Source: Flectonema sp. DT1601
Lineage: Eukaryota; Euglenozoa; Diplonemea; Diplonemida; Diplonemidae
NCBI GenBank assembly: GCA_964019425.1
Contig: OZ025780.1
Coordinates: forward strand, 204,001 to 268,000
Direction of reading: 5' to 3'
DNA length: 64,000 bases
Shown here: positions 40,101-50,417 of the stretch, piece after piece
Layout of the letters: each line of letters begins with the position of its first letter
Position numbering within the stretch: the stretch's first letter is position 1
Program-made: the position numbers and the translations under genes
Notes under the pieces: generated by a model
Seen by the model: only the letters and a program-made list of their open reading frames with translations
Databases searched by the model: none
Told to the model about the DNA's origin: nothing

Positions 40101-43100
40101 CAGACCAGTCTGGTTCCGATAATCATGGTCGGTTTTATTTTGGAAGAAATCCAATTTTTGTAAAAGATGATTCACTGTCTTTTTATTATTTAAAAATGAA
40201 AAGCGAAGAGAGGGTGGCACTCCCGATGTCTACAAATGCTGTGGAGAAATCCTTTGTGGACAAAGGGACTGGCATGTTAATGGCATTTTGGATTAAAGTA
40301 TCCTCACTGAGCACCCAGCAGACTATTGTAAGCGACAACACTAACAGGCTTCGATCTGGGTATAATATTCAATGTTCAACAGAGGGACAGGTCTCTGTCA
40401 GAATAAATCTTCCAAAAAGAAATATAATTTCAACCGAATCACGCGATGGCATAATTAAAAAAGGTGTTTGGCATCACGTTGGATTGTATATTTCTGAAGA
40501 AGGAATACAACTGTTCGTTGATGGAGAATCGTCTTCTGAAAAAAAGTTTTTTTCGATAATGATTTCAGAGACTCCTCCGTCACTACTATCGTCACGGATT
40601 GAGTTTAGAGGTCCGACTCAAGACGGGGAATACCTAATGCTGTCAGACGTCGTGACATTGTCTGTTGATGAAGCATACAAGACTGTTATGCAGCTTTATA
40701 GCAGGCGGTTTAATTCAAGTCTTCAGATTGTTAAGTCATCCTGCAGTGGGCGATTCACAGCTGCGATTGTTTCGTTTTCAGGGATGTCGTTTTATAATAG
40801 TCTCAGATTTTATATTGATGGGTATGACGTTGGTGAAAGTCTGGCATCTGAATTACCATCTCTGAATTCTGATTCAGGTTTAGCTGTTGCTGGTCGAACA
40901 GCTATCGTGTCGACGACGAAAGGAGTTTTTATATTTAGAAAGTTATCGCCGACATTAAACAGTAATAAGCTCTCTTTAGCACAGAAAATATCATCAATCG
41001 AATTGCCGACGGAGAGATTCGTCGGAGGAAACTACGAATCGACAAGCAACACTACAACAGGAATACCTCTCTCAAATATCGCAAAAGTGATCTACGATAA
41101 CATTAAATTACGAAAAAGCAAGTACCCCCCTACTGGGTACGATGGTGTTTTTGTACCTGTCGGAACCTCAAATCCACAATCTGGTTACATCATCAACATT
41201 GGTAAGGTTTCAGAAATAACTAAAATAGTAGTCGCGTCAGGTCGCTGTTACAGAGAATCTTGTTGGCCACTTTCATTTAAATTAGCATACCTCAATCCTT
41301 CAACAGGGAAGTGGGATACGTTGCCGTCAGTGCTGACGATGCCAATGAAATCGACAGCACCGTATTATCAAATTTTTGATATGACTTCTGTGTCAGGTAA
41401 ACTATTAACATCAACAGTGTCTTTGTATAATGTGATTGGAGTGAATCCCGACACTGGAAGCGTGAGAATGAATGCCTTTGTGATATTCAACGAGCTTATG
41501 ACTACGTTTGATAAACCACCACTGATTGCATTGAGTGAATATTTATACATTTCAGTTAAAAATAATAATCATCTCTTTGACATTACAGACTGCTTTGGTT
41601 GTAAGTGGAGCAGCTCATCATCAGTTGAGTCAAAAACTGATTCTGGCTGTAGTCTGTCTTCTGTATCGCATAACAGTCATGGGGGTTGGTGTCCTGATAT
41701 GAAGACTGAAGTAATAGGGTATTTACCTTATGTTGAAATCTTATTTACGATGGATACTTTTATATCAAATGTCATAACTATACCCAGATCTATGAAGTCA
41801 CAAATAGAAATTGTTAAAGAGTATGAAGTTTTGTGTGGAATTTCGTCTAAAAAACATGTTTTGGAATGGTCTTCTGTTGGTGTTTTCTTTGGTGGGATTT
41901 TAGTTGAATTTGAACGACCGATTGAGTGTTTGAAACTTCGATTTATCCCAAAAAAATGGACAAATTCTCCGAGTATGAGAGTCGGGATCTACTCAACTAG
42001 TTTCACTGATTGCGATACGAGTACAGTTTATGTATTCAAACAGATCGGTGATGGATTTCACCTCTCAAACACCATCTCAACGAATTCAAAGGTCATAGCC
42101 GTGAGGGGAGGTGTCGCGGTCATTGGTCAATTGGTTTTCGTAAATGGAAAATTTCAAAAAAGAATACCGTCATACGGCATCCTGTTATCTGGTTCTATAT
42201 CAGACGATTTGGGAATTATCGTCCTGTTGTTCAAACAAATGGTAAATACCAACACCAGGCTCGTGGTATACAAAAATAGTCATACTGAAATCCACGAACT
42301 CCAATCAGTAATAATTCCTGATGAGACCTGTTCGGATCTATCAGTAACAAACAGTGGTACATCATCTCACAAGAATGTCTTTGTCGTATGTGATAACGGC
42401 ATGAGTATTAAACTATTTCAGATTAGAGGACGTGTGGTCTCTCAAATAAAGACCAGCCCGTCGGCATTAAGGCTGAACTCTATTGAAAGCAGTCAAGGCG
42501 ATTTATGTCATGAAAATATTAAAACAGAACTATCAACGATGTCTGTTGAACAGACTAACAGAGAACGTTGGATTCAAAAATCTAATAAACAAACATCGTG
42601 CAGTTCTCAGAAACAATTCCACATCGGAGATTCGATGTCTTTCAGATGCATTTCTCAGGATTGTGATGAGTTCATGTCATCTCCTGAATCTCATTTTATT
42701 GAACAGATTAGTGAAACCAGCTCAACGGGTGTGAATCCAGTTTTAAAATTAGTACAAAAAACGTCAATCACACCGTCCTCATCAATCACAAGTGATCATC
42801 ACCTGTTGAGTGTATCGCAACCACTGATCATCTCTCCTGAAAGACGAGGTGACAATGATTGTTTTATTGTCGGAGGAGAAGGTGTTGCTGTTGGACTAAA
42901 ATTTGAAAAATTGAAAAATGAAAAAAAATGGAAATCTACTTCACTAACAGAGAGGACGATTTCGAACTCAGTTTGGAATAGCAGCGTTCAAGACTACGTC
43001 ATCGGTAACGATACTTTAACTCTCGATAAGTGTTCTTCTGACGGTATTATATCAAGTCCCCAATTGATTAGCGACAGCGTCTTGATCCAAACTGGTGAAG

Positions 43101-46066
43101 TGTCGTTATCATTTTGGTTCAAACTAAAGCAAAATGCATCTCAACCCCTCCACATAAAAGATTATTTAGTGTACTGTGAGCATGTTTCATCTAGTTCTGT
43201 CTCTGCAGTGTTTTCAATTGATTTTGTTCTGGGCTCATCGAGTATCAGAATTTACAGCAGTTTCATTGATGGAACGAGTAACGATTATATTGTGGATTAT
43301 AATTTTAACCAAGGCAGTTGGTACCATTTGACTGTAGTGAGGTACCTTGATGATGATTTTCAACCAGCTATGTCAATTTACATCAACGGTATCATTTTAA
43401 AAAAAATAAAAACATCCCTGCCAGACCCTGCTCTATACAGCTGCTATGTTGGTTATAGTAGTTCTGCTCCTGTAGCATACTCGATGCCGATTGTTGTTAA
43501 GGATGTTTTTATTTTTAAAAGTCCTTTGATTCCTTCATTGATAAAAAAACTGTCTCAGAATAGTATTTCTGTTGAAGTTTTATCGCAAAATCTGATAGCA
43601 GCGGATGGCTGTTCAGCATTCTGGAGAAACAATAAAAATAATTTCAATGCGAAAACGGTTTTAACTACCAATTGTAATCTACTCAGTGCGACTAATTATT
43701 ACATAGTTCTTACTGATGAATCGATTGTTTCGATGAACGATTGGAAAGTAGATACCATAATTATCTCAATGAAACTGCTACATCACTTTAATGGAATTAT
43801 ATTTTTACTAGTATTGGATAGCTCTCCTTCTATTCATGTTTTTAGAGTAGTTGAACACCTTGAAGGTGATGTCTCTGTTACTTTGAAGCATTCTATTAAC
43901 AATTCAACTCTTGAACTCCCGTCGAATTCAAATCTAAATATCGATTTCAGTATATCAAACTATCGAGAACCATATTTGTTCATTCAGTTAACTACATCTG
44001 ATTCTCGTAGTACTCTGTTACTGCATGCCTATCACGTTGATATTAAGCTTGATGGTAGTGGGATAGCATTATCACTATTTTGGAGAAATTTTTTTCCATT
44101 TAAAAATGAAAATGAAAATCGTCAGACCGACTCATACCAAATACCGTCTGTTGGAATGTCGTACAGCAACTCTTCCAGTAAAAGTATCGGGTCTATTCCT
44201 CGAGATGCTCATTCTGTTTCTTTTATAAGCAGGTTTGTGTTAACTCACACGACAAACATCGACAGTGATATCATTTTATTCGAAATTGATAATTCAAATT
44301 CAATGCCGTCCTGCAGTATAAAATATTCTCTTGATCGAATTGAGTGTGGTTTAGGTGACAATGTCAATCCCGGAACTCGTTGTTTTATTCAAATAAACTC
44401 AATGACAACGAATGAAGCATTTGTTATTGGATGGAGGTACCGATATTTAGAACACGGAGCTGAGTCTGTTGTTGACATGTGGTTAGTCACAGAATTCCAC
44501 ACACAGGTGTTACACCAACAGTGTAAATATCCAGATGTTACTGTGTTCAAAAGCGATGATGGTGGTTACGGGAAAACATTAGTTTCACCATCAGAATTGT
44601 TCACTGGATACGCAGGTCCTTCTGAGCTCTACATCGACGCTACAGGTCTAACAGAGTACGCGATTCGTTCACGACTGACAACGTTGCTTAATGTCCCTCA
44701 GAATAATATACTTAACCCTAACAACCCTTCAGCTGATACTGTTTTTGTATACGACAGCCACAGTTGTGAAGGAACACCTACTCTCTTAACACCAGACTCT
44801 GACGATGACTATTTAGGTTCAGGTTATTGGTCATCCTGCAGTAAAGGTCTTAATAAATTCACAACAGGAATACGAAGTGTATTTATTCCTTCTTCTCAAC
44901 ACGCTGTTGAGGTCATTGGTACGAATGGATTAATGAGCGTGGGATTCGTTGGTTGTTACGTTGATTCCAGCAGTGAGACGCATGCAAAAGATCTCCGAAT
45001 TAGAATCTCGGGAAGCCACACAATAAGTAGTTGTTCCGCAGCATGTGCTGACTACATGTTGTTCGCATTGCGAAATTACGGAAGTTGTTTTTGCGGTGAC
45101 TCCTTCACTGATGAAGAACTTCCAACCGACAGCATTCAATGTGGCACCGCATGCACATCAGAAACTGCACCTAGTTCGATTCTCGGTAACGACCGATTTT
45201 GCGGCACTTCCAACAGAACTGCTGTGTACTCCCAGAATGGAATTTGTTCTTCTTTGTTAGGATTTGACGACGAGGTCATATCTCGGTCGGGTATCAAAAA
45301 GAAATTTATTTCTTCTGACGACGGCTGCGTCAGTCTCAATTCCAATTCTTATTTCGCTGTCAGATTTATTGCTGGCTACACTAGTGTGAATGATACCGTA
45401 GGGGGTGTTGGTTTTCGACCTTCTCTGTTATCAAGTGAAGGAGGGAATTTGATGATACTTTCTTCAGACAAGAAGTCAATCATCGTAGTGAGGTACGATG
45501 GTGTCGTATTGCAGACGATATTCTCCCCATTGGAGGTGTTGACTTTTGTTGTGTCGGCGTCAACGTTTGAAACAAAACTGTTGGTACTCTCAAGGAATAT
45601 AAATACAGTTGATAGTTTTATCTTCATATATGATCAGGAGGGTGACCAGAGGGAGGATGACCAGAAGGATTCTCGAGGGTTGTATTCAATCGTTGCGGTG
45701 ATCAGTTCCGTTGATGAATTTGAATCGAAAAGTTTAAATAATTTCACGACGAAATCAAAATGGATATCCGCCTCCCTCACAAGTAGTTCTGTTATCGTGT
45801 CTGGTGAAGACGGCTTGATTTCGATGATGGAGATTCCTTCTCAGAGTGGAATTCAACGTTCAGACTGTTCAACGAATGAATTATTTAATGGATACTCTTG
45901 TCTTCCTGGTGATTGTTATAAAGGCTGTAGTGGTCATGGTCAATGTGGACCTAACGCATCTTGTCAGTGCGATCCTGGATATGTTGGTAAACATTGTGAA
46001 AACACTTTACCTTGTGAAGTTGTTAAAAATATTATTCAAATTCCATTCAAGTGTTCTGATGGATAA
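37151..46066 (+). CDS. giant secreted LamG/WSC/EGF protein
   Basis: A single-exon gene of 2971 aa with a short hydrophobic N-terminus fitting a signal peptide (1-16). At least five LamG/concanavalin-like modules are visible by their repeated pattern of a 'WxHxxxxxxxxGxxxYxNG' core followed by a strand with 'vkDvrlf': about 220-447, 483-704, 762-941, 954-1186 and 1947-2137. A discoidin (F5/8 type C)-like region lies at ~1311-1450. A WSC domain at about 2596-2697 (GCYVDSS, then SCSAACADYMLFALRNYG and CFCGDSF) is a carbohydrate-binding type. One EGF-like domain (about 2915-2955, CSGHGQCGPNASCQCDPGY) is near the C-terminus. No C-terminal TM is seen, so it is predicted secreted. A glycan-binding or adhesive surface-coat role is inferred. 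Confidence 0.85.
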   Translation: MLTALITAVLGAMFSFEGVGHPGGGFIDADDHLWCNTIGGMTIRSPGVNAFGVRLRNNTKIECQGREVINGDDDIIIDVWILNYDFTTTQVDQSVISFSISESTQTYQLGIRDNLIYIRSLSNIECTLPTSTQPLVWQQIRATISSTGVFLQLGPDAAITCSIRLQPQQQYSITDVVMLNGGVGTIAISNLMITGKTAMVKKRLSRTLDIENGHTGSEVVAHWDFTSPSSTVFDMTGRGHHLVGDQRLSYVDLITQSPSALVSSNSSTWASVNPLSQYFPATKTTQRGPSFSVLLWYRQLVELNGISKLISFSRSKNESVESEPFMLFVEYKSSSFPKVVVQLSEYKCESPSQAITSNIGWWHFGISLSPRGVCIYVNSVLVKKCTIGEDSSAVSELNNIRFGDIYPQLGTSNGKYSDERFDYLVKDVRLFSGIISSSVVVRYYQMGVIKKQINLKSNEKIFINYNNFNLYSKRQKATCVDHSNNLINAAPLSGGVDVFGSRIVADQILHVPVVIFDGSINSVMVTTALTTEISRELLMGSVQIEIGFFSQNYYQSKSISLLGYQKSDRFGWNLLVSVGPRNEYISVHTNGGGCTANITSVSKWNNLLVVVSRTRRQEVKLRNPKTYINEQITIKSTDGTSQCSSVVDEDVIESELLYFKQFPSDNRLTVGGSLQSNCSGIAGVPCSDLLPFFGRVSYVKISTPGIELVESLKPTETRELIPVWVTTLPSSSSVILDESFYKNRPARVSSKAKVMFSPSKKEHSYSVEFNGRDDSLISLGPAILLQRLFSKQELSISMWVKSAIPTDGNTGNKYLFYSQGVQLYSSHEAPAALTFSISSDQNYFNTSCTASLPEISIPLSWVHLTAVFNPWEASMTLYCSGSLRKKCHYSPSSDDVFGIVDFNNDYDVTIGKGFTGSVGPFSLYNSAIRPSDARLLYQKMLPTSYTREAWMGGFQLSNNPLQLWYNFETNENNIQFDSGQMIIPDQSGSDNHGRFYFGRNPIFVKDDSLSFYYLKMKSEERVALPMSTNAVEKSFVDKGTGMLMAFWIKVSSLSTQQTIVSDNTNRLRSGYNIQCSTEGQVSVRINLPKRNIISTESRDGIIKKGVWHHVGLYISEEGIQLFVDGESSSEKKFFSIMISETPPSLLSSRIEFRGPTQDGEYLMLSDVVTLSVDEAYKTVMQLYSRRFNSSLQIVKSSCSGRFTAAIVSFSGMSFYNSLRFYIDGYDVGESLASELPSLNSDSGLAVAGRTAIVSTTKGVFIFRKLSPTLNSNKLSLAQKISSIELPTERFVGGNYESTSNTTTGIPLSNIAKVIYDNIKLRKSKYPPTGYDGVFVPVGTSNPQSGYIINIGKVSEITKIVVASGRCYRESCWPLSFKLAYLNPSTGKWDTLPSVLTMPMKSTAPYYQIFDMTSVSGKLLTSTVSLYNVIGVNPDTGSVRMNAFVIFNELMTTFDKPPLIALSEYLYISVKNNNHLFDITDCFGCKWSSSSSVESKTDSGCSLSSVSHNSHGGWCPDMKTEVIGYLPYVEILFTMDTFISNVITIPRSMKSQIEIVKEYEVLCGISSKKHVLEWSSVGVFFGGILVEFERPIECLKLRFIPKKWTNSPSMRVGIYSTSFTDCDTSTVYVFKQIGDGFHLSNTISTNSKVIAVRGGVAVIGQLVFVNGKFQKRIPSYGILLSGSISDDLGIIVLLFKQMVNTNTRLVVYKNSHTEIHELQSVIIPDETCSDLSVTNSGTSSHKNVFVVCDNGMSIKLFQIRGRVVSQIKTSPSALRLNSIESSQGDLCHENIKTELSTMSVEQTNRERWIQKSNKQTSCSSQKQFHIGDSMSFRCISQDCDEFMSSPESHFIEQISETSSTGVNPVLKLVQKTSITPSSSITSDHHLLSVSQPLIISPERRGDNDCFIVGGEGVAVGLKFEKLKNEKKWKSTSLTERTISNSVWNSSVQDYVIGNDTLTLDKCSSDGIISSPQLISDSVLIQTGEVSLSFWFKLKQNASQPLHIKDYLVYCEHVSSSSVSAVFSIDFVLGSSSIRIYSSFIDGTSNDYIVDYNFNQGSWYHLTVVRYLDDDFQPAMSIYINGIILKKIKTSLPDPALYSCYVGYSSSAPVAYSMPIVVKDVFIFKSPLIPSLIKKLSQNSISVEVLSQNLIAADGCSAFWRNNKNNFNAKTVLTTNCNLLSATNYYIVLTDESIVSMNDWKVDTIIISMKLLHHFNGIIFLLVLDSSPSIHVFRVVEHLEGDVSVTLKHSINNSTLELPSNSNLNIDFSISNYREPYLFIQLTTSDSRSTLLLHAYHVDIKLDGSGIALSLFWRNFFPFKNENENRQTDSYQIPSVGMSYSNSSSKSIGSIPRDAHSVSFISRFVLTHTTNIDSDIILFEIDNSNSMPSCSIKYSLDRIECGLGDNVNPGTRCFIQINSMTTNEAFVIGWRYRYLEHGAESVVDMWLVTEFHTQVLHQQCKYPDVTVFKSDDGGYGKTLVSPSELFTGYAGPSELYIDATGLTEYAIRSRLTTLLNVPQNNILNPNNPSADTVFVYDSHSCEGTPTLLTPDSDDDYLGSGYWSSCSKGLNKFTTGIRSVFIPSSQHAVEVIGTNGLMSVGFVGCYVDSSSETHAKDLRIRISGSHTISSCSAACADYMLFALRNYGSCFCGDSFTDEELPTDSIQCGTACTSETAPSSILGNDRFCGTSNRTAVYSQNGICSSLLGFDDEVISRSGIKKKFISSDDGCVSLNSNSYFAVRFIAGYTSVNDTVGGVGFRPSLLSSEGGNLMILSSDKKSIIVVRYDGVVLQTIFSPLEVLTFVVSASTFETKLLVLSRNINTVDSFIFIYDQEGDQREDDQKDSRGLYSIVAVISSVDEFESKSLNNFTTKSKWISASLTSSSVIVSGEDGLISMMEIPSQSGIQRSDCSTNELFNGYSCLPGDCYKGCSGHGQCGPNASCQCDPGYVGKHCENTLPCEVVKNIIQIPFKCSDG

Positions 46067-46275
46067 TCTGATTTTACTTTTTTTTATTTATTTACACTTT
46101 TTTGATACCTTTTGTTAAGACTTTTATGTTGTGTATTGTAAAGAGGAGGTATTTCTATGCCTTTATTCTTAAATTTTAAAATTAGTTTCTTGTTTTTTTT
46201 TGGTTTGGGACGGTGATCTTTTTGGTTTTTTTGAGCGCAAAAATAAAATCCATATTTCTACAGAACACGGATCTT
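46067..46275. other. short spacer
   Basis: AT-rich. The frame of the next gene is open back to 46213, but the better start is at 46276. Confidence 0.4.
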
Positions 46276-48648
46276 ATGAAGACGAGTTGGTTGTTATTTT
46301 TGATAACCACCTGCATCACTGCAGTGAATAGCAGTGAATCTGTTATGGTGTGGGGATCAGAAGCACAACAAACTGTTCCTTACAGTAGGCTTACTAACAT
46401 CACTCAGATCGTGGGAGGAAAATTTTCCTTTGCTGCAGTCTCGAATGGAGAACTTGTTGTGTGGGGAGATGGACCTGCTAACGATAGCACGACTGTTAAT
46501 GGAATACTTTCTGGTGTTCATATTTCTAAAATAACTCCGTCGAAAGTAGCGTTTGCGGCACTTCTTCAAAACGGAACTGTCGTGACTTGGGGAAATCCTG
46601 TTTTCAATGTGAATACAGTTCCTTCCATGAGAGATGTGATTGTGAAGGATATCTACGCTACGTCGTATGCGTTTGCTTTTTTAAAATCTGATGGAAGTGT
46701 TTCAAGTTGGGGACTCGACTTTTCTGAATTAGGATACAAAGGATACGTCGACGTGTCGACAGTTCAACATCTACTAATCGACGTGAAGGATATTTATACT
46801 TCACCAACAACATTTGCTGCCCTGACTTCACAGAGAACAATCGTTTCATGGGGAAGACTTGACGGAAACTTTGGTGGAGACAGTTCAACGGTTTCCGAAC
46901 AACTTCAAAACGTGTCTTCTGCTGTTGGAAACTTCGCAGCTTTCGCGGCAATTCTACAAAATGGTGATGTAGTTGCTTGGGGAATGCCTCTGTTTGGTGG
47001 TAACATTTCAACTGTGAAACATTTATTAAAAAACGTCACGTCGATTACTACGACACCCCTCGCATTTGCAGCGCAAACATCTAATGGCGATGTAGTTACT
47101 TGGGGAGTTAGTTTCTGTGGTGGATATGTTTCAGATCCAGAGATACAAAAGAAATTAAAAAATGTTAAATCAATCGTCAGTACGACCTGTTCCTTTGGAG
47201 CTGTAACGAGTGACGACAGTGTTGTTGTTTGGGGGAATATGGCAAATAACACGTCGACGGTGAAATCGTTGTTGAAATCGGTTTCAGCTCTCTATGCGAC
47301 GAACAGTTCGTATGTTGCTCTAACAACATCTAACACGGTAGTTGCGTGGGGTTCATCAAATATGGAAAGCTCTGACACTTCAACAGTGAACCATTTATTA
47401 AATAACAAACATATTAATATAACGTCAATAACGAGTACCAGCACGTCATTCGCGGCTACTTATAAAGTTGAAATCGTAAGTGAGGAATCGAAAACAAGAT
47501 TGATTTTGATAATAGTTTTGTGTTCTGTGTTGGGATTACTATTCGTTTGTTTGTTGGTGTGTTGCAATCGCAGAAGTAAAATATTAATTAATTCGAATGA
47601 CGATGGTGAAGATGTGGCATTATTCACAATGGATTTATCTATGGAATGGACCATTAATAAATATGGAACAGAAACTGTAATCGAAAGTGTAAAGACAAAT
47701 AAGTCTTTTGATACTGAAATTCCTAATGAGTGTCTTTCTGACTTCAACTTCATCAGCAATTCTCGTTTTGGTAAGAATTACACCGCGACGTACACTACGT
47801 GTAGAGAAGTAGTAGCAGTCAGACAATCAAAAACTAGTTTTTATATGAGTTTGCTTGAAGAGGTTAACATGTTGTGTAATATTCGTCAAAAAGATATCAT
47901 AAAATACTACGGATGGTCTCGAACTGACGACGGTATTAGAATCGTTATGCAACACTGTGAAGAAGGGTCTTTATACGAATATTTAAAAAGACATCCTCCA
48001 TCAAACAGAGCGAGATTTTCACTAAAAATGCTTTCAATCGCAAGGGGGATTGCTTTTATTCATACGCATGGACTCGCTCACATGGATATATCAACGCACT
48101 CAATCTTAATAAGCAAAGGTGAGTTATTAGTCGGTGATATGGGGGCGATTCACAGAACAGGTTCAGTGATCAAGTCTGAATTATTAATCCCGTTTTGTCC
48201 TCCAGAAACTTTATCAAGTTCACAACCCAGAGCATCACATCCTCACGACGTTTGGAGTCTTGCCTGCACTGTTTATGAAATTTTATCTGGAATTGTTCCA
48301 TATTCTGATAAAGTTAGTTCAGACAACTCTGGAAAACAACTAATAAAACTAATTAAATTAAATAACATTCCAACCAGACCATCGGACTTATCCGAATTGG
48401 GAGAAAACATTTTCGATTTCCTCGTTCAACACTGTTGGACAGATCCGATAAACAGAGTTTCTGTAAAAGTAATCATCACGTCATTTCAGAATTTAATTGG
48501 AGAGACTCCACAATTAATTACAATCCCTCAGTTCGATGCCGCCGCTGATATCTATTTCGATTACAAGTCCGAGGAAGGTGACGATGCTAATCAAAATGAC
48601 TCAAATGAAGATACGCAATATACATACTCCAGTAACACACTCAATTAA
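46276..48648 (+). CDS. RCC1-propeller receptor, probable pseudokinase (A)
   Basis: 790 aa from the ATG at 46276, chosen because it gives a clean signal peptide (MKTSWLLFLITTCITAVNS); an in-frame ATG at 46213 adds 21 residues. The ectodomain (about 20-400) has about nine RCC1/CRINKLY4-type units, each with a VVxWG strand (e.g. DVVAWGMPLFGG, DVVTWGVSF) and frequent N-glycosylation sites. TM helix at about 408-431. A cytoplasmic protein-kinase fold at ~489-742: the VAIK lysine is replaced (VAVR, R516), HRD is HMD (D604 kept), the catalytic-loop Asn is Ser, and DFG is DMG (D621 kept). An HDVWSLACTVYEI segment (helix F) is intact. Loss of the Lys and the Asn argues for a pseudokinase. The layout matches plant ACR4-type receptor kinases, but independent origin is possible. 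Paralogue of the 59900 gene. Confidence 0.87.
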   Translation: MKTSWLLFLITTCITAVNSSESVMVWGSEAQQTVPYSRLTNITQIVGGKFSFAAVSNGELVVWGDGPANDSTTVNGILSGVHISKITPSKVAFAALLQNGTVVTWGNPVFNVNTVPSMRDVIVKDIYATSYAFAFLKSDGSVSSWGLDFSELGYKGYVDVSTVQHLLIDVKDIYTSPTTFAALTSQRTIVSWGRLDGNFGGDSSTVSEQLQNVSSAVGNFAAFAAILQNGDVVAWGMPLFGGNISTVKHLLKNVTSITTTPLAFAAQTSNGDVVTWGVSFCGGYVSDPEIQKKLKNVKSIVSTTCSFGAVTSDDSVVVWGNMANNTSTVKSLLKSVSALYATNSSYVALTTSNTVVAWGSSNMESSDTSTVNHLLNNKHINITSITSTSTSFAATYKVEIVSEESKTRLILIIVLCSVLGLLFVCLLVCCNRRSKILINSNDDGEDVALFTMDLSMEWTINKYGTETVIESVKTNKSFDTEIPNECLSDFNFISNSRFGKNYTATYTTCREVVAVRQSKTSFYMSLLEEVNMLCNIRQKDIIKYYGWSRTDDGIRIVMQHCEEGSLYEYLKRHPPSNRARFSLKMLSIARGIAFIHTHGLAHMDISTHSILISKGELLVGDMGAIHRTGSVIKSELLIPFCPPETLSSSQPRASHPHDVWSLACTVYEILSGIVPYSDKVSSDNSGKQLIKLIKLNNIPTRPSDLSELGENIFDFLVQHCWTDPINRVSVKVIITSFQNLIGETPQLITIPQFDAAADIYFDYKSEEGDDANQNDSNEDTQYTYSSNTLN

Positions 48649-48672
48649 AGGTATCGATAGTGATTGTGATTG

Positions 48673-48711
<39 letters not shown>

Positions 48712-49448
48712 ATAAGTGAATCTTATTCCTATCTATTAGTCACGTTAATTTAAGCTTTTTTTTAAAACAAAACTTTTTTTTTTAGCTAATTAAAGTATCA
48801 AAAAAAAAAGGCTCTTCCCCCCCCCAATTTTTTTTACTAGTCGGTCTCTCATTACTGGTGACCATGAATTAGGTTCGACATAATGTCGTAGTATCACAAG
48901 TGGTTAGCTATTCCTCCCTGGGAGTGGTTACGAGATTAGATTGATAACTAACTAACGCTACGGATCAAGGAAACTGCAGAAATGACTTACTTATGTTCTA
49001 TTATTTATTCACTTTTCTATACTAAAATTAATGATAACAATGCTACGGATCTCAGTTTTCTTAAGTTCTTGTTCTGTTCTGTTCTGTTCTGTTTTTTCTT
49101 TTTTTTTTTGTTGTTGTAACACGAATACAATGTGAAGATATCTCTTGCTTCCGTCTAGGCAACTCTCTTTTCTTTTTACACCGATAATTTCGGAAGAGGA
49201 AACCTCATTCAGTTTAAGAATTATTTATTATTTTTTTTTTAGTGCGCTATTACTCGTCCGTGATTAGACTTTATCTGAACGGGGAGGGGGGTTTTTTTTT
49301 TATATAAAAAAAAAATTATTATTGTTGTTTTGTTACTGAAATTGATTGTATTTCAAAGTGTTTATTCTATTCTCTGAATTGTAATTTCCACAAAAATCTA
49401 AAAAAAAAAAAAAAACCACCTTCCCTCTTCCTACAGAATTAAATTAAA
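48649..49448. other. intergenic, nothing recognised
   Basis: Contains a T run of more than 30 bases (about 48677-48710), a ctgtt pentamer repeat (about 49070-49092), and a strong pyrimidine tract ending in CAG at 49436 (cttccctcttcctacag), 12 bases before the next start codon. Confidence 0.45.
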
Positions 49449-50417
49449 ATGGATGGATTTGGAATGATGCCTCCTGTGGCTGCAGGACCAAGTCTTGCAG
49501 GACAGCATGCATTTCAGAGACGAATGCTGTCAGAGTACTTTAAATATCAATCGAGTTCAGAAGGTAAAGCTGGAGTAGGACCTCCAATGATGCAAGACCC
49601 ATCAAGAGGTAGAGATGTTGACATGAGAAAGATCGTTACAGCTCTAGCAGCACAGCTGTATGGACAGAGTGCTGAACTGAGAGAATCAGAAGAGAAATGT
49701 TCAATGAGACTAGCTCTAAAGAATATAATATTAAAAGACCCAGACATTGATGAAGCAACAATCGGACCCGTGAGAGAAGGTTTTTCTGATATTCCTTCAG
49801 GAAATCGAAAGCTGCCGTACCCACTTGATCTTCCAGTCGTACCTGGTAGATTCCCATGGAAAGACCTACCAAAACCTGCACCTCCGAGTGGTCGTATTCC
49901 ATCTATTCATGTTCAAGAACGTTTAGAACAGAGATGGAAACAAATTGTTATTGGATTGCTAACTCCTGGTCATCAAAACTTTTTAGCAGCGTTTAGAAGA
50001 GGAGATGCCTTGGCGGTAACTCCAATACCACCTGACATCTACACGGAATGTTCTAAAAGGGAATTCGACAGGAAATTACGTCACTGGCGTAGACTTCTTC
50101 ACCTCTTTGATGATCCTTACGCAGAGCCAACTGATTGTAAGCTTCTTGATATGAGCGATTCAGACAAGGATTATGATGAAGAGGAAGAAGAAGAAGAAGA
50201 TTTCGGTGCCTTTATGAATCCATCAAACAACTTTAGTTCTCCTGAAACTGCTGAAGGTAGAGAAGTATTCCTTCCTCCCTCAACAGAGTCAACCTCTGAC
50301 AGCGACCTCAGTAATACGAAAGACCTTATCGGACAAGCCTGGACTTTAGATCCAGCTGAGCTTGCCAGCTTTGAAGATCACGGAGGTCCACCGCTGACAC
50401 GGTCTTTGGGGAAGTAG
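49449..50417 (+). CDS. unknown acidic protein
   Basis: 322 aa, intronless, no signal peptide or membrane segment. The N-terminus is Met/Pro/Gly-rich (MDGFGMMPPVAAGPS). The middle (about 155-215) is a conserved-looking helical stretch, VQERLEQRWKQIVIGLL followed by FDRKLRHWRRLLHLFDDPY. An acidic run (DEEEEEEEDFG) lies near 240-252, with a Ser/Thr-rich tail. I recognise no family. The normal composition and codon use, and a strong 3' splice-like site just upstream, support a real gene. Confidence 0.75.
   Translation: MDGFGMMPPVAAGPSLAGQHAFQRRMLSEYFKYQSSSEGKAGVGPPMMQDPSRGRDVDMRKIVTALAAQLYGQSAELRESEEKCSMRLALKNIILKDPDIDEATIGPVREGFSDIPSGNRKLPYPLDLPVVPGRFPWKDLPKPAPPSGRIPSIHVQERLEQRWKQIVIGLLTPGHQNFLAAFRRGDALAVTPIPPDIYTECSKREFDRKLRHWRRLLHLFDDPYAEPTDCKLLDMSDSDKDYDEEEEEEEDFGAFMNPSNNFSSPETAEGREVFLPPSTESTSDSDLSNTKDLIGQAWTLDPAELASFEDHGGPPLTRSLGK

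Noticed and set aside
46213-46275. Upstream in-frame ATG for the first RCC1 pseudokinase gene
   Set aside because: It would put 21 residues before an otherwise standard signal peptide; the ATG at 46276 fits better.
47740-48500. Active protein kinase in the 46276 gene
   Set aside because: The HRD and DFG aspartates remain, but the ATP-binding lysine and the catalytic-loop Asn are replaced, so activity should not be assumed.
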